A stretch of 64,000 nt of DNA from contig CM114274.1 in the NCBI GenBank assembly GCA_050084515.1, positions 36,518,001 to 36,582,000 on the forward strand. The letters are read 5' to 3'. The notes beneath the pieces were generated by a model. It was given only the letters and a program-made list of their open reading frames with translations. It had not been told where the DNA came from and did no database searches. Made by a program: the position numbers and the translations under genes. The DNA comes from Blasia pusilla (lineage: Eukaryota; Marchantiophyta; Marchantiopsida; Blasiales). Of the stretch, positions 19,861 to 30,470 are shown one piece after another (the stretch's first letter is position 1; every line of letters begins with the position of its first letter).

Positions 19861-21560
19861 TTTGGTAGTTGCTGACATATGCCTATGTTCATCCATCAAT
19901 AAGTATTTCTAAACATATTTGATTTAGAGGTAATCTTTTAAGTTGCATTGAGTTTTGGTTGAGACTAATCACAAGTTTAATGAAAAAAAATTAAAAATCT
20001 TTGATTGAAAAATCTCTTGTGATGATAAAAAGAATAAAACTAAGTTTTTAAAAAAACTTATCGAAAATAATATCTTCATTATACAAATCTACCTCATATA
20101 TTTGGATTTTTTTTAAATGCACGATGTTCATCCAATATTTTACATTCCTTAATTCTTAATTCAAATAATTGCATAGATAATACACCACAAATGTTTTCCC
20201 TAGATTCCTTATTTCAATTTTCTTCTTCATAGCCAAATTTGAGCTATTTTAGGATGTCGGAAGGCCCTACAATTGCTTCATGTTGCTACTTCAATTCTTT
20301 TTCCACCGTCACACGAACTGATATCTATTAGATCTCATTTCTTAGGGGACCGCACATAGTGATATACACCATGCATCTATTTTAGTGTGATGAGTGATTC
20401 ATTCAAATTCATATCTAAAAATAATAATTTCTTGAAGTGCAATAGAGTTCTTTTATATTCAATCATAATCATAAATGAGTGGGCTTGCTTTGCACTTAGA
20501 CAACACAAAGCAAGTATTCAAGATTGAATCTTCAAACTTTCTTTAAATATTAATGGAATTTATTTTCTAAGTCCACACATGCAAAAAATAGATGCCATGC
20601 CCACAATAGGAATTTCAGGATCAAAAATTAATTTTTTGGAAAAATTTTACCAAATATTCCGATGACACTAAACTTTGCATACAAGCTCATATAAAGGAAT
20701 CAAAGGACATCTCTATGCAAATACACCCTTTCCTAAAGATCTCTCATAAATAATAAAAAATTGCAAAGGATCTCCCGAATACACAAAAACAGATTTTTTT
20801 TTTTATATACAAACTGAAAATTATGTATATGCAAACTCCCTTGCAAAGATCATCAAGAACTTACATTTCACACCTAATTCTTATGAGCCTTGTCAGCAGT
20901 AGTTTCCCCATATTATATTCTATTGATACTAGTCTTTCTAGAAGAGTAAACATTGAAGCCTTCTATAATTAAAGATATTCATGTGTCCACTCTCCATTTA
21001 GGGATATGGTTCTTTGCTCATATTTACAGTGATATTTCTCCATAAATATCAGAAAACTTATACTAAGATAGCATAGCGTAACTACTTAGACTAGCATATG
21101 ATGGGATGCAACTATGTTAATATAAGTTGGGAATTGTTCAAACATGGCATTTTGCAATATATGTAATGTCGGGTAGATAGTAGTACTATTGAACTTCCAC
21201 GTTTACATTATTTTAAGTTAGTATGAATAAAATATGAAAATTAGAGATCATGAAGGATTATGCATTTTCTCTTCAAGTATGTCAAATTCCTCTTCATTGA
21301 AAAGTAAAAGATCCTTAGAAACTCGAAATATAACTTTTAGAAAGACAATCCTTATAAGTAGTCTTTAGCTTACTTATAAGGATTAAATAACCTTCTTTGA
21401 CCTAATTTTTAATTCTTGATCATTTTTTTCACAACTATGAATGTTTTCCATAATCATGGCATATTAGTTGTGATGTTTTAGCCATCAAGAGGGGCAACTC
21501 ATCGATAGACACCTCATTTAGAAGCTTTGTCGTACAATTGTTAACATGGTTGCACAAAAA
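19861..21560. other. Long AT-rich stretch, nothing recognised
   Basis: About 1.7 kb of A/T-rich DNA with many stops in all frames. No transposon protein, splice structure, hairpin RNA or tandem array was found on reading both strands. Confidence 0.55.
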
Positions 21561-21579
21561 GAGCGAACAAACAGTCCAT

Positions 21580-21905
21580 CCCTAAGAAGGACATGGACGG
21601 AAAAGTCTAGATATGTCCATGGAGATGGATTGTGAGGTGGGGCCAAGGTTGCATGTGGACAAAGTTCGAGTTGAAGGACATATCCATGCCCTTGGACTCA
21701 CGTCCATGGTTACACAAAAACGGACAAGTCCATCCCTTGGACCAATATGGTCGGACAAGTTTGGACATGTCTTGGGACATGAATTGCAAAAGATAGAGCC
21801 CACACTTATAGTCCATGGTGAAAGACACGACAAGGGCAAGCAGGGCAATCAGCCGGGAGGGAATGGAGGTGGGAGGAGAAAGAAACAAAAAAATACAGGT
21901 CACGA
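21580..21905. repeat. Dispersed repeat copy 2 (GGACATG family)
   Basis: Contains ACACAAAAACGGACAAGTCC, GTTTGGACATGTC and then CCCACACTTATAGTCCATGG followed by a purine-rich part (GGGAGGAGAAAGAAAC). The same order occurs at 41765-41910: CACCAAAACGGACATGCCC, CCCACACTTATAATTCATG, then GGAGGAAGGAAGAAACG. Copies are diverged but collinear. A short open frame here is not conserved. Confidence 0.7.
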
Positions 21906-21910
21906 AGGGA

Positions 21911-22320
21911 AAAGGTGTGAGAAAATAGAAAGTGACGAAATCACTGAAATCTTTCCAAAACTTAGAGATACAAAGTGGCCTAGTCCTTCCGTGCGCTCAC
22001 AGAAGATCTTCGATGGAACCTGAACATGGAGAAAACTCGACATACGAGAATGCGCTACCGTTGCGGCTCTCGACTTTTTCACTACTCTAGAAACTAGGGT
22101 TTTTTACTTATTTTTCTTCATTTCTATTAATAGAAAAATATTACATCATGGTGCAGGGTTAGATCATCCTAGTAATGCTACTCCATAAACCACCTTCGTC
22201 ATATTACTATGATTCCTTCGACGTCTAAGTCGGAACCATCAATCTAAGTTTCTCCTCATACAAGGGGGCCGATCAGATTAATGGTGCTCAGACAGTGGAT
22301 GTTGAGAATCCGACAAAAGG
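21911..22320 (-). mobile_element. Solo LTR with 5 bp target duplication AAAGG
   Basis: The LTR spans 21916-22315. Plus-strand ends are TGTGAGAAAATAG and GTTGAGAATCCGACA; in its own sense (minus) it starts TGTCGGATTCTCAACATCC and ends TTTTCTCACA. AAAGG flanks it on both sides (21911-21915 and 22316-22320). It matches the LTR at 60366-60825 in opposite orientation, sharing CTATTAATAGAAATGAAG and GGTTCCGACTTAGACGTCG. No internal element sequence is present, so it arose by LTR-LTR recombination. Confidence 0.93.
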
Positions 22321-22900
22321 AGGGATTGAGAGAGAAAGGGGAAATAAAGTGCACATTGACGGAAATAAATCCACGGATATTAACGTTTTGCATATGACTT
22401 TGTCCATATGCAACCTAACTTGCTTACGAAATGGTTAATCATGAAATGACTTATCCATAGTCATGAAATGATTTATGGAGATCTTACCTTTCTTTTCCCC
22501 CAGCTTTCTTCATTTCTCTGTAATTTTTCAATTTCAAATTATTCAAATGTCATCTTAGTTTTAAATTGAGGGATCCTATTTATATAGAAGGTTTTGATGG
22601 ACGATAACGCGGAAATGACTCGAGTGCTCGGTGAAGCTTCCAACGGGTTAAAATGATGAATGAGGCTTTGAGATTGAACTAATTGAGATGGCATGAGCGT
22701 GCGCCCTGGGGCGTATTTCAGTATTTCGGAGACGGAGCGCTGCAGGGCACACAAATCGCAGGACTATGAGACTTCGAGTTAAGAAAGATCACGGGCACGC
22801 CTCACTGGGCTTTAGGAGAATTGTACTATCCGAGACCGAATGACGAGCGCTACAGATAGTGATTCAGAAGTTTTGTAAAATCCGACTTGAGATGCTGTAA
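22321..22900. other. Flank of a gene-like region, no gene assigned
   Basis: Base composition rises after about 22570. A minus-strand frame at 22539-22754 lacks recognisable domains. It may hold promoter or leader sequence for the region that follows. Confidence 0.35.
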
Positions 22901-23535
22901 ACGCTGATTTCGTACTTGATAATCTTGGTCATCTGCGTTGAGAAGTTCCAGAAAAAGCACGTCACTGTTCGCTCTGGTAATTGGAGAAAAGAGTATATTG
23001 GCTTGACGATACTTGTAACGGAGGTTTATAATTGTTCACTTATCAGATTTTGCGTGACAAAGGGATCGCTGCTCTCGGATTCACTCAGCAGCGATTTCGT
23101 CGTTTCTATCTTGAAGGCCAATCTATGAGCGCTAGCTAAGCAGGCATCCTCGTACTCGTCCTTCTTCTCGCTTGTGACCGATCTCAACGGTGGTGGTTCT
23201 AACTTGTCGAACATGTAATTGATAACTCTCTCGGATGTATGAGTTTGTGATTTCTCTGTATATACAATCATTCATGAAATCTTCTAAAGATGTCGTGAAG
23301 GTTGAATTCATAGTGCAAATTAACTCCCCAGTTAACAGCTGGCCAGCTTTAAGTAGTAAAGTAATCTAAGCGCTGCTATAATTAGTAAAATCTTACCTGC
23401 TAAAACCTTTCGATATTGAAAGCAACTTGCCATTCAGGATTTGACTCTAACAACCATTGTATACAAAAGGAAACGCGAAAACATTAACGGCAATTCGGCA
23501 TTTTAGTACTCACTTCAGAAATGCGTTTTTTACAG
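22901..23535. other. Gene-like region, first part, unresolved
   Basis: Moderate GC. A minus-strand frame (23026-23271) has charged, helix-friendly text (LEPPPLRSVTSEKKDEYEDA). Plus-strand frames are short. The segment ends in a strong acceptor, GCGTTTTTTACAG (ending 23535). I cannot decide whether the minus frame or a plus-strand intron is real. Confidence 0.25.
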
Positions 23536-23869
23536 GCGATCGCTACCTGTTAGACTTACGTGGACTCGTAGATCGGCTCAACTCTCTTGACAACGGAACT
23601 GCCAGACTTTTGGACTATAATGTACACGGAACGACGATTGTTTCCTTTTTAACCTTCTACTCTAGCTTTGACTGTACTGATGATCCGTGTATTGCCTGCG
23701 AAACTGTCCGACCTTCCATGCTACCTACTTTCATTATGATCCCGGGTTTCATCGGCGGAAAGGTCAACGAACGCCATATGAATCTGAAATTACCCGCGAA
23801 TCTTCACAAGCAGCGGGCAATCGTCTACTTGACATTAGCACGGTCATGAAATCTGTCCATGAAAGCCAA
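23536..23869 (+). CDS. Exon-like region between strong splice signals, family unknown
   Basis: Preceded by TTTTTTACAG and followed by a GTAAGC donor at 23870. Open text begins GDRYLLDLRGLVDRLNSL in one frame. Toward the right end a second frame (HYDPGFHRRKGQRTPYESE, then LDISTVMKSVHESQ) looks more protein-like. The switch may mark a small intron (a GTACAC...CTCTAG pair at about 23620-23656 is one possibility) or a frameshift. I recognise no family. Confidence 0.3.
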
Positions 23870-24021
23870 GTAAGCCTTTCTCAAGCATTCAAGCTCTCAA
23901 AGCTTAATGCTCCAGTACTCAGATCGCCAGTAACTCATTCTTAGAACGAGGAGAGTATGTGGCGAGAAAACCTCTACGGTGTGATCTCCCTGTCCAGATC
24001 CATACGACGTAATTCTCCGGA

Positions 24022-24807
24022 ATGACTTTCTCTTCAACTCTTGCGACATCCTTGAGAACAATTGGACGCGCCAGCGCCAGTAGTGCTTACAGCACGACAG
24101 AAGCTTTGCCCCCGGCACTAAAAAGTGCTGCTACTTACGACATCTCGAAAAATAGCATCTCAGAAGAAGCTTTGCCACCATCCAAACATACTCCAGATGC
24201 GCAGAAGATGACAGACCCAGGTACTAGTAGAGACCGAAATCTAACAATTTTCTTAGGGTCTCAATCCTCTGAAGTGAATAAATCCCACGATTCTTACACG
24301 AAGTTGAATTGGGATTTGAACAATCAACTCCCGAGAAAGACTGGATCAGAATACAAAAATTCACCGCAGTTGTTTCAGAATGACATTAGGGAGAATCGAC
24401 CAGGCGAGACCTTCGACAAGAATTCCCAGCAGGCATTTTCGCAGTCGGTACAAGTTGTTGTTGGCGGGTTCTGTCGTGACGAATCAGTCTTTCTCAAGAA
24501 TGGAGAGTCTCAGAGACAGAATGATAAAGCGGAAGGTTTTCAACAGGAAGGTTCCAACCAAGTGTATCAAGGGCCACCACGGTTCGCAGAGCTCCTAGCA
24601 CAAAGCTCACGCGTCAAACTACCTCCAAGCGCAGATTCGAGGAAACGTAAAGCGTCAAAAAGCCAAAGTAAGAGATTCTGTTGGAAGAATGCTCTGAGCT
24701 GTAGGCAGAGGATTCTTCCAACAGGTTCGCCTAGGAATAAAAACAAGAAAATCAGGACTACGTTGACAGTGGCAGACGTGTTTAACTTTGCCGATTTAGC
24801 CTCCTGA
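24022..24807 (+). CDS. Unknown plant protein or last exon, 261 residues
   Basis: An ATG at 24022 opens 261 codons to TGA at 24807. The text is polar, rich in Ser, Lys, Gln and Asn, with no membrane helix or signal peptide. An internal repeat of EALPP occurs twice near residues 27 and 49. The basic tail (SRKRKASKSQSKRF, then RNKNKKIR) looks like a nuclear targeting region, followed by a hydrophobic end (VADVFNFADL). A 13 bp inverted repeat (24678-24690 with 24712-24724) lies in the coding part. I tried to join it to the donor at 23870 and found no acceptor in phase, so it may start at its own ATG. The function is unknown. Confidence 0.45.
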   Translation: MTFSSTLATSLRTIGRASASSAYSTTEALPPALKSAATYDISKNSISEEALPPSKHTPDAQKMTDPGTSRDRNLTIFLGSQSSEVNKSHDSYTKLNWDLNNQLPRKTGSEYKNSPQLFQNDIRENRPGETFDKNSQQAFSQSVQVVVGGFCRDESVFLKNGESQRQNDKAEGFQQEGSNQVYQGPPRFAELLAQSSRVKLPPSADSRKRKASKSQSKRFCWKNALSCRQRILPTGSPRNKNKKIRTTLTVADVFNFADLAS

Positions 24808-25672
24808 AACGTCCCCGTCGAACTCTTCTCTAATTAATGCTTCACACTCCTGTTTGCTGTGTACGGTTAAAGAATGTTGCGGTATATCAATTTGACTGTC
24901 GAGTTTTTTCATCGTAGAAACCAGCAAAGTTCAACAGTCGTCAAAGGCGCCTAATATCAATCGTCCTGAAAAAAATTTCACGAGTTCATGCAACGGTGCT
25001 ACAATACGCGAGCAAATCGTGGTACGGAACGTTCATAGTGCTGTAATTAAAACTCTCTACAATTTTTTTGTAAAGCTTGTAGATCCAGATCGCTTGCTTC
25101 TCCAACGTTGGCTTGTTTAAGGCATGGTGATAGTATGTGAAGATTGTGTTGTATGCCTGTAAATGTCTCTTACTTGCCTTCACTGCTAAGTTGTGCTCGG
25201 TCTTTCTCTGCGACTTAAAAAGTCTTTCGTAGTGATGGCTCGTAACGTATTTTGGCCAACCAAAATTTCGCGGTTTCTTATTGTAGGCATATCTGCTGAA
25301 TCCTGAACGGAACGATAGATTAACACGAGCATTGTGAAAATATGTCATTTACAGACTCAATATTTTTATTGACTGTCTAAAGCCGTTTTTCGCTTTACGC
25401 GATTGTTATGCGCAGGCTTGTTTGCTGGATCCAGATTTCCAAGGTAAGAAAGTGAAAGTAAACAGGAACTTTACGAGGATAGAAGTGTGACCGACTTCAA
25501 ATTTCGCGGATCATCGCTACTACTTGCATTGATAATTGTGATTTAGCCTATAACTGGTGAGAATATTATGTAGCACAGGTAGCGACTACAGGCAAAGTAG
25601 AGATAGAGTGCTTTCTCCCCACTCCCGTATATAGATTTCTAGTTCAAATGATCGAGTTATGCCGGATGTTGT
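24808..25672. other. Probable 3' flank or intron of the gene-like region
   Basis: Contains a minus-strand open frame (24986-25348, 120 codons, Tyr/His/Lys-rich) that I could not connect to any family. Composition is intermediate. No transposon signal. Confidence 0.3.
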
Positions 25673-25960
25673 GTGGTGGGATCAGATTTTGTGACAAAGG
25701 TGGAAACCGTATGGCACGAACTGGAATCTTCAATGAGCGGTGATACTGCCATGGTAGAAGGCATTGCTGGATTTCTTGAAAGAACTCCGACGGAGTCGCG
25801 CAGTGAGTGGCAGAGCAATAGACATCAAAGCGAATCTGCGACACAGCAAATTGAGGGAACAGACTCTCTGAAGTCGAAAGCACGAAACGAAAGGAACGCA
25901 GACGACAGTCACCACCCGGAAGCCAGAGAATCCTGTCTCCCTCTTCGTTATCGTGTCTAA
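25673..25960 (+). other. Possible coding segment, 95 codons
   Basis: Open frame beginning at a GTG, with an internal ATG giving MSGDTAMVEGIAGFLERTPT. The text is charged and helix-friendly, low in hydrophobics. It may be a last exon of a gene in this island. The opposite strand is also partly open, so strand is uncertain. Confidence 0.25.
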
Positions 25961-26400
25961 GCCGTTTCAGACCGCTCCTTCCCAACGTTTGAAAAGCATG
26001 GATGAAACCATGTCCGCTGTTAAAACTCTTGGAAATCGTTAAGCCATTGATGCTTTGCTGGAGCTTTTTTAGATCTTGAATACTGAAATTGCATTTCAGA
26101 TGGTAGTGTAGAGCGGAAATAACAACTCAAGTGGCCGCTTGAAATGTCTAAGTAAAGCTGAAGGACTGGCACTTTTGTGGTACATGTAGCCTCTTAGGAA
26201 AATTGAGACCGTAAAAAGTAGTCACGATTTCCTTGCCTCTCCACGAATAGAAAGCTCTCCTCCAAAGTTCAAGATACGTGAACCTGAAATTTTTTGGACA
26301 GTCAACCTTGCAAGTTGCCTAATTTTCTCTTTTCCCAAAAAAAATAGATTTATCCAAAGAATGTCTCCAGTCAGGCTTTATATTACAAGCTTAGAAGGCG
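25961..26400. other. Unassigned DNA at the edge of the island
   Basis: No frame or repeat stands out. The DNA leads into the diverged repeats that begin near 26400. Confidence 0.4.
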
Positions 26401-27437
26401 CCTACTGTTCAGTCCTCTGAGGTAACATACTGACGGCCTAGCCTAAGATGACTCTCTCGTGAGTATGGTAGCTTTGAATGGTTCCTGTATTCAATCTGTT
26501 TAAAATCACTGAGACACCCGCGACTTCTCCTGAGATGTCTCTCATTGTACCTGCGAAAGCATAGCTAGGTAACTGCCTGGGTACTCTTCCGTCTCCTTTC
26601 AAACACTCAAAGCTAGTACTGAAATATGTTACGCAAGCCTTCTGGAAGTATACCTTGAAAGTTGATTACTCCTAAGTCTTCTTGGAAATACATTAGAATT
26701 CTGAAGCTTGTTGGGAGATCTTGATAAACGTCATGAATCTAGCCTGTATGTTGACGGCTCCTGAGTCTTGTTTTGTTACTGCCTCTGGAGTACTCAAAGT
26801 TCGATTGACTCAGAGACACTTACCTCTTCGAAACTCTAACTTGAAGGATTTATGAAACTCGATCTCTTTCCAATTTTCTTAAGATCGTGAAGCCGTATCT
26901 CAACATGTTTCTCATGACACTTCAAAAAGTCATTTTTGTAAGAAATCCACCAGATCCACCCCTAAGGTGCTCACTCTTCAGTTCTTTTTGAAGTAGTCAA
27001 GATACTCGAAGTTTCATGATGCTGTATGTAGTCATGTCTTAAGCTCGAAAGATTCCTTCTCTTCCTTGTGTTTCAAGCACTCAATATCCCCAACGATACT
27101 CGGGACTTATCCGGAGCTGTGTCTCTCATCAGCCTTTAATGAGTGCACTCCGAAAGGTGCCCACTTTCTTGGGTCTCCCTAAGTATACCAAAGGATACTC
27201 GAAGCTTTATCCTGATGTCTCTCGTAGGTCATTATAATCTCTAACTGTAAAGTTGTCCGCTCTTAAGTCTCTTTCAACATACTTTGGATGCTGCAGGCTA
27301 AACCTCCAACCTCTTTCGTCACTTTTCGGATCTCTGCCTTGAAATCAGCCCGCTCCACCATCTCTTTCAGATTTTGTAGATAAGTCGGAGTTCAGTGTTA
27401 AACACCTCCCCGGTCAACTTTAGAAAGTCGAGTTTGA
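26400..27437. repeat. Highly diverged short repeats
   Basis: Related phrases recur at uneven spacing of roughly 70-210 bases: GGAGTACTCAAAGTTCG (near 26787), AGATACTCGAAGTTTCATG (27000), GGATACTCGAAGCTTTATC (27192) and ACTTTGGATGCTGCAGG (27281). Each is preceded by a 'C(A/T)CTCTTCAGTTC'-like or 'CTTAAGTCTCTT'-like stretch. Another shared phrase is TGATGTCTCTCGT / GATGTCTCTCATTG. No protein is evident. This is probably an old tandem array or a decayed transposon flank. Confidence 0.45.
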
Positions 27438-27448
27438 AAGGAGCCTTA

Positions 27449-27497
<49 letters not shown>

Positions 27498-29333
27498 AGG
27501 CTCTTGGCATTTGACACTTTCATTGAATCTACCGTCAAGACCTTTGGGTTCACAAGAACAACTGTGGACATGGTGCTGGCATGGTGGGAGCGTGGAGTGA
27601 CAGATGCCGCCGAGATTGCTGTCGGCAGGAAATTGATAATATGCGCCAGAGCCGTCAAATGGCGGTCCTTGGAACTCAAGGCAGCCATTGCCAAACGAAG
27701 GGAAGCGTATGTCACAAGTGCCAAAGCCAGGGACGATGCATCCTTGTGGGCAGAGTATGTGGCCCTACGCAAGGAAACCCGTCTTCTCGTGTGCATGCAC
27801 AAGAAGAAAATGAACCAAGCCACATACTCATCCATCAATGAGAATTTCACTGAGAATCAGAAAAAGTTCTGGATGGAAGTGCAGAAATTGAGCAAGGCCA
27901 GGGACAGAAACGACGTAAAGGCCTTGAAGACAAAAGACGGTGGAATGGTGACCACAGCTAAACAGATCCGACATGTGTTGGAAGGCCATTACAAGGAGTT
28001 AGGCAGGAAGCCCGCTCGGACATCCCTTGAAGAGCAGAACTTCGAGAGGGTGGTGGAGGATTTTGTTAAGATACAACGGGAGAAGGCAGATGATGAGGTT
28101 GAGCTGGGCAACCCATATAATGATTGGTTCTCCCTGGCTGAGGTGGGAGCAGCGATCAAAGAACTTGTGAACCACAAAGCAGGCGGTGGTGATGAGCTTG
28201 TGAATGAGCTGTTGAAGTATGGCGATGCTGCTATGGCTCGTTCTCTAGTGAGTCTCTTCAACCTGGTCTGGCGGGCAGAAGTCATCCCACAAAGATGGCG
28301 CATGGGAGTCATCGTGAACCTCTTCAAGAAGGGTGAGCGAGAAGACCCTGGAAACTACAGGGGTATTACATTGCTGAGTGTAGTCGGGAAGCTCCTCTGC
28401 CGTATACTCAACAACAGGATCTCTATGTACCTGGAGGAGAATTCTGTCATCAAGGAAGGCCAGGCTGGCTTCCGGCAAGCCCGAGGATGCGTGGACCACA
28501 TCTTCACCTTCAGTCAGATCATCCAGGGTAGGAAAAAAGAGGGGAAACCCACCTATTGCTTCTTCTTGGACCTCAAGAAGGCATACGACACTGTATGGCG
28601 TGACGGGCTATCTTATAGCTTGTGGAAGGCGGGGCTGAGAGGGAAAATGTGGAGGGTGGTGGAGAAGATGTACCAGAACACAAGGAGTAGAGTTCTGGTG
28701 AATGGCCAAAAGAGTGGGACATTCGACATCAAGCAAGGAGTGGCTCAAGGATGCCCGCTCTCCCCCACCCTCTTCAACATTTTCGTGAATTCCCTATTGG
28801 AAGAAATGGAGGATAGTGGACTAGGCATACGGGTGGGCAACAACTCTATTGTTGCCCTCATGTTTGCTGATGACTTTGGTGGCCTCGAGGAAACAGGAGA
28901 GAAACTCCAAGAGATGATCTCCCTGACCAAAATCTGGTGTGACATGTGGGGCATGGAGGCAAATGTACTGAAGTGCGGTGTGATGATTTTCAATGGCAAG
29001 GAGGAGGACCAAGACCAACAGTGGTACTGGGGTGACCAAGAGATCCCCCGTGTGGCTACCTACACCTATCTGGGCATAGAATTCTCGGAAGATTGCATGT
29101 GGGATGCACACATCAAGAAGACTACTGAGAAAGGCCACAAGAAGGTGAACGGTTTGTCCAGATTCCTACAGTGCCGAGACATCACATCAGAAGTAAAGCG
29201 CTGTGTCATTTTGCATACCATTCGTCCCTCGCTGGAATACGGGGCAGCAGTGTGGGATGCCAACACCAAACAAAGGGATAGGCTTGAAGCTGTGCAGCTG
29301 AAGGCGTTTCGGGGTATGATGTCAACTTCATAA
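27438..29333 (+). pseudogene. LINE reverse transcriptase
   Basis: The frame opens after a TGA at 27435, runs through the CT tract, and reads about 610 codons from the TTG at 27504; no clear start ATG. Motifs in order: LVNHKAGGGDELVNELLKYG (about 28150-28220), WRMGVIVNLFKKGEREDPGNYRG (28294-28362), EGQAGFRQARGC (28456-28491), YCFFLDLKKAYDTV with the first catalytic Asp (about 28555-28595), GVAQGCPLSPTLFNIF (28738-28785), and FADDFGG with the catalytic DD (28863-28883). Then CGVMIFNGKEE and TYTYLGIEF follow. A TAA at 29331 ends the frame where a live element would read on. Target-primed reverse transcription is the family activity. The clade is not assigned. Confidence 0.9.
27456..27494. repeat. 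(CT)n microsatellite
   Basis: Uninterrupted CT/TC dinucleotides over 39 bases, directly upstream of the LINE coding region. The LINE frame stays open through it. Confidence 0.97.
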
Positions 29334-30238
29334 CGAACAGCCCGCGTTGGTGTGAGATCAGAACTAGGTGTGGAACCCTTGGAGGATAGACGTGACATCG
29401 CCAAGTTGAAATGGCGGAGGCAGCTGGAGACAATGGACTCCCATCGCTATCCTAAAGAGGTGATGGGGAAAACCTGGACCCAAAGAAGACCCGTAAAACA
29501 GGCCAAATCTTGGACGAAAAAGGTTCAATAGATTGTGCAAGCATCCAAGCTCCCAGCAGGGCCTGAACTGTGGGAGCAAGATGAGAAAGCATTCGTGGAT
29601 ACCATAACCAAAGCAGTGGGCACACGCTCACAGCAGAACAGCATGGAGGAAGCCATGAAGATGTCTGACCTCTCTCTTTTGACGGTATATCCCGAGAGGG
29701 CAGAACTGAAGAACTATTTGCGGGGAACCCTTGCTTGGGAACCCGGCTCAAGTTCAAGTTCAGGACGGGGGCAATCCCCTTGAACCATAAGAAAAGCAGG
29801 ATGGGAACACAACTAAACTCTTGCGCCTTGTGTGACGATGGGGACGAAACCTCTAGTCATTACTTGGTCTCCTGCGCAAAATTCACAACACACAGAGCAA
29901 GAGCATATGCTGATATTGCTAAGCTGGTAGCACCAGAATTGTTCAACACATTCAGTAGCCTTGATTCATTGCCCAAAGCTGCTGCACTGGTAAGTAATGT
30001 CTATTGGGGATCCCAATCAGGTAAAGTAGATTGTGTGGTGAAGAGTTTCTTGGTTGACACTTGGAAGCTCCGCACAAACACGTTGTTTGGTCAGCACTCA
30101 CACTATATGAGAGTGTCTCCCTCCTCTCATATGGTACCTTCTTCACTTGCTTCTCTCTCTACACCCATCCCAGTCTCAAGCACCGTCCAACCAGGGCGCG
30201 GGGTCTATGGTCGCAAGGCTACGACAGGCACTACTTAA
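29334..30238 (+). pseudogene. LINE C-terminal region with zinc finger
   Basis: The same frame continues after the TAA with GVRSELGVEPLEDRRDIAKL, meets a TAG at 29529-29531, then reads KLPAGPELWEQDEKAFVD to about 29750. A frame change near 29745 leads into LKFKFRTGAIPLNHKKS and CALCDDGDETSSHYLVSC (C-x2-C-x8-H-x4-C). This is the RT-associated zinc finger common at the end of plant and animal LINE proteins. The stop at 30236-30238 ends the product. Two stops and one shift make it non-functional. Confidence 0.8.
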
Positions 30239-30450
30239 TGAGTACAGTCTCTATCGCACCGTCCAACCAGGGCGAGGGGTCTATGGTCGCAAGGCTACGA
30301 CAGGCACCACTTAATGAGTACTCTCCCTCTCTCTTCTGATATGATACCTTCTTCCTCTCTCAATACCCATCCCAGTCTCAAGCACCGTCCAACCAGGTCT
30401 ATGGTTGCAAGGCTACGACAGGCACTACTAAATGAGTACAGTTTCTCTCT
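30127..30450 (+). repeat. Tandem partial copies in the LINE 3' region
   Basis: CACCGTCCAACCAGG starts at 30181, 30257 and 30381. Each copy continues with GGTCTATGGT(C/T)GCAAGGC, TACGACAGGCAC and (T/A)AATGAGTAC. A second phrase, ACCCATCCCAGTCTCAAG, precedes the first and third copies. The third copy lacks 7 bases (GCGAGGG). Unit length varies between 76 and 124 bases. The array sits exactly where the LINE ends. Confidence 0.9.
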
Positions 30451-30470
30451 CTTCCCCCTTAATTTTAAAG

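Larger units (their letters stand above)
27438..30470 (+). mobile_element. LINE-type non-LTR retrotransposon relic, 5' truncated
   Basis: Holds reverse transcriptase (27504-29333), a downstream region with two stops and one frame change, a C-terminal zinc finger (29815-29880), and a 3' untranslated region that contains three partial tandem copies. No endonuclease domain is found upstream; the DNA left of the CT tract is unrelated repeat-like sequence, so the copy is probably 5' truncated. This LINE is different in every motif from the element at 10.2-14.5 kb. Confidence 0.85.

Noticed and set aside
24678-24724. Terminator-like hairpin (13 bp arms)
   Set aside because: It lies inside a coding frame of a eukaryotic gene and has no T run; bacterial-type termination does not apply.
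28245-29757. Several minus-strand frames across the LINE
   Set aside because: They are antisense to a frame with clear RT motifs.
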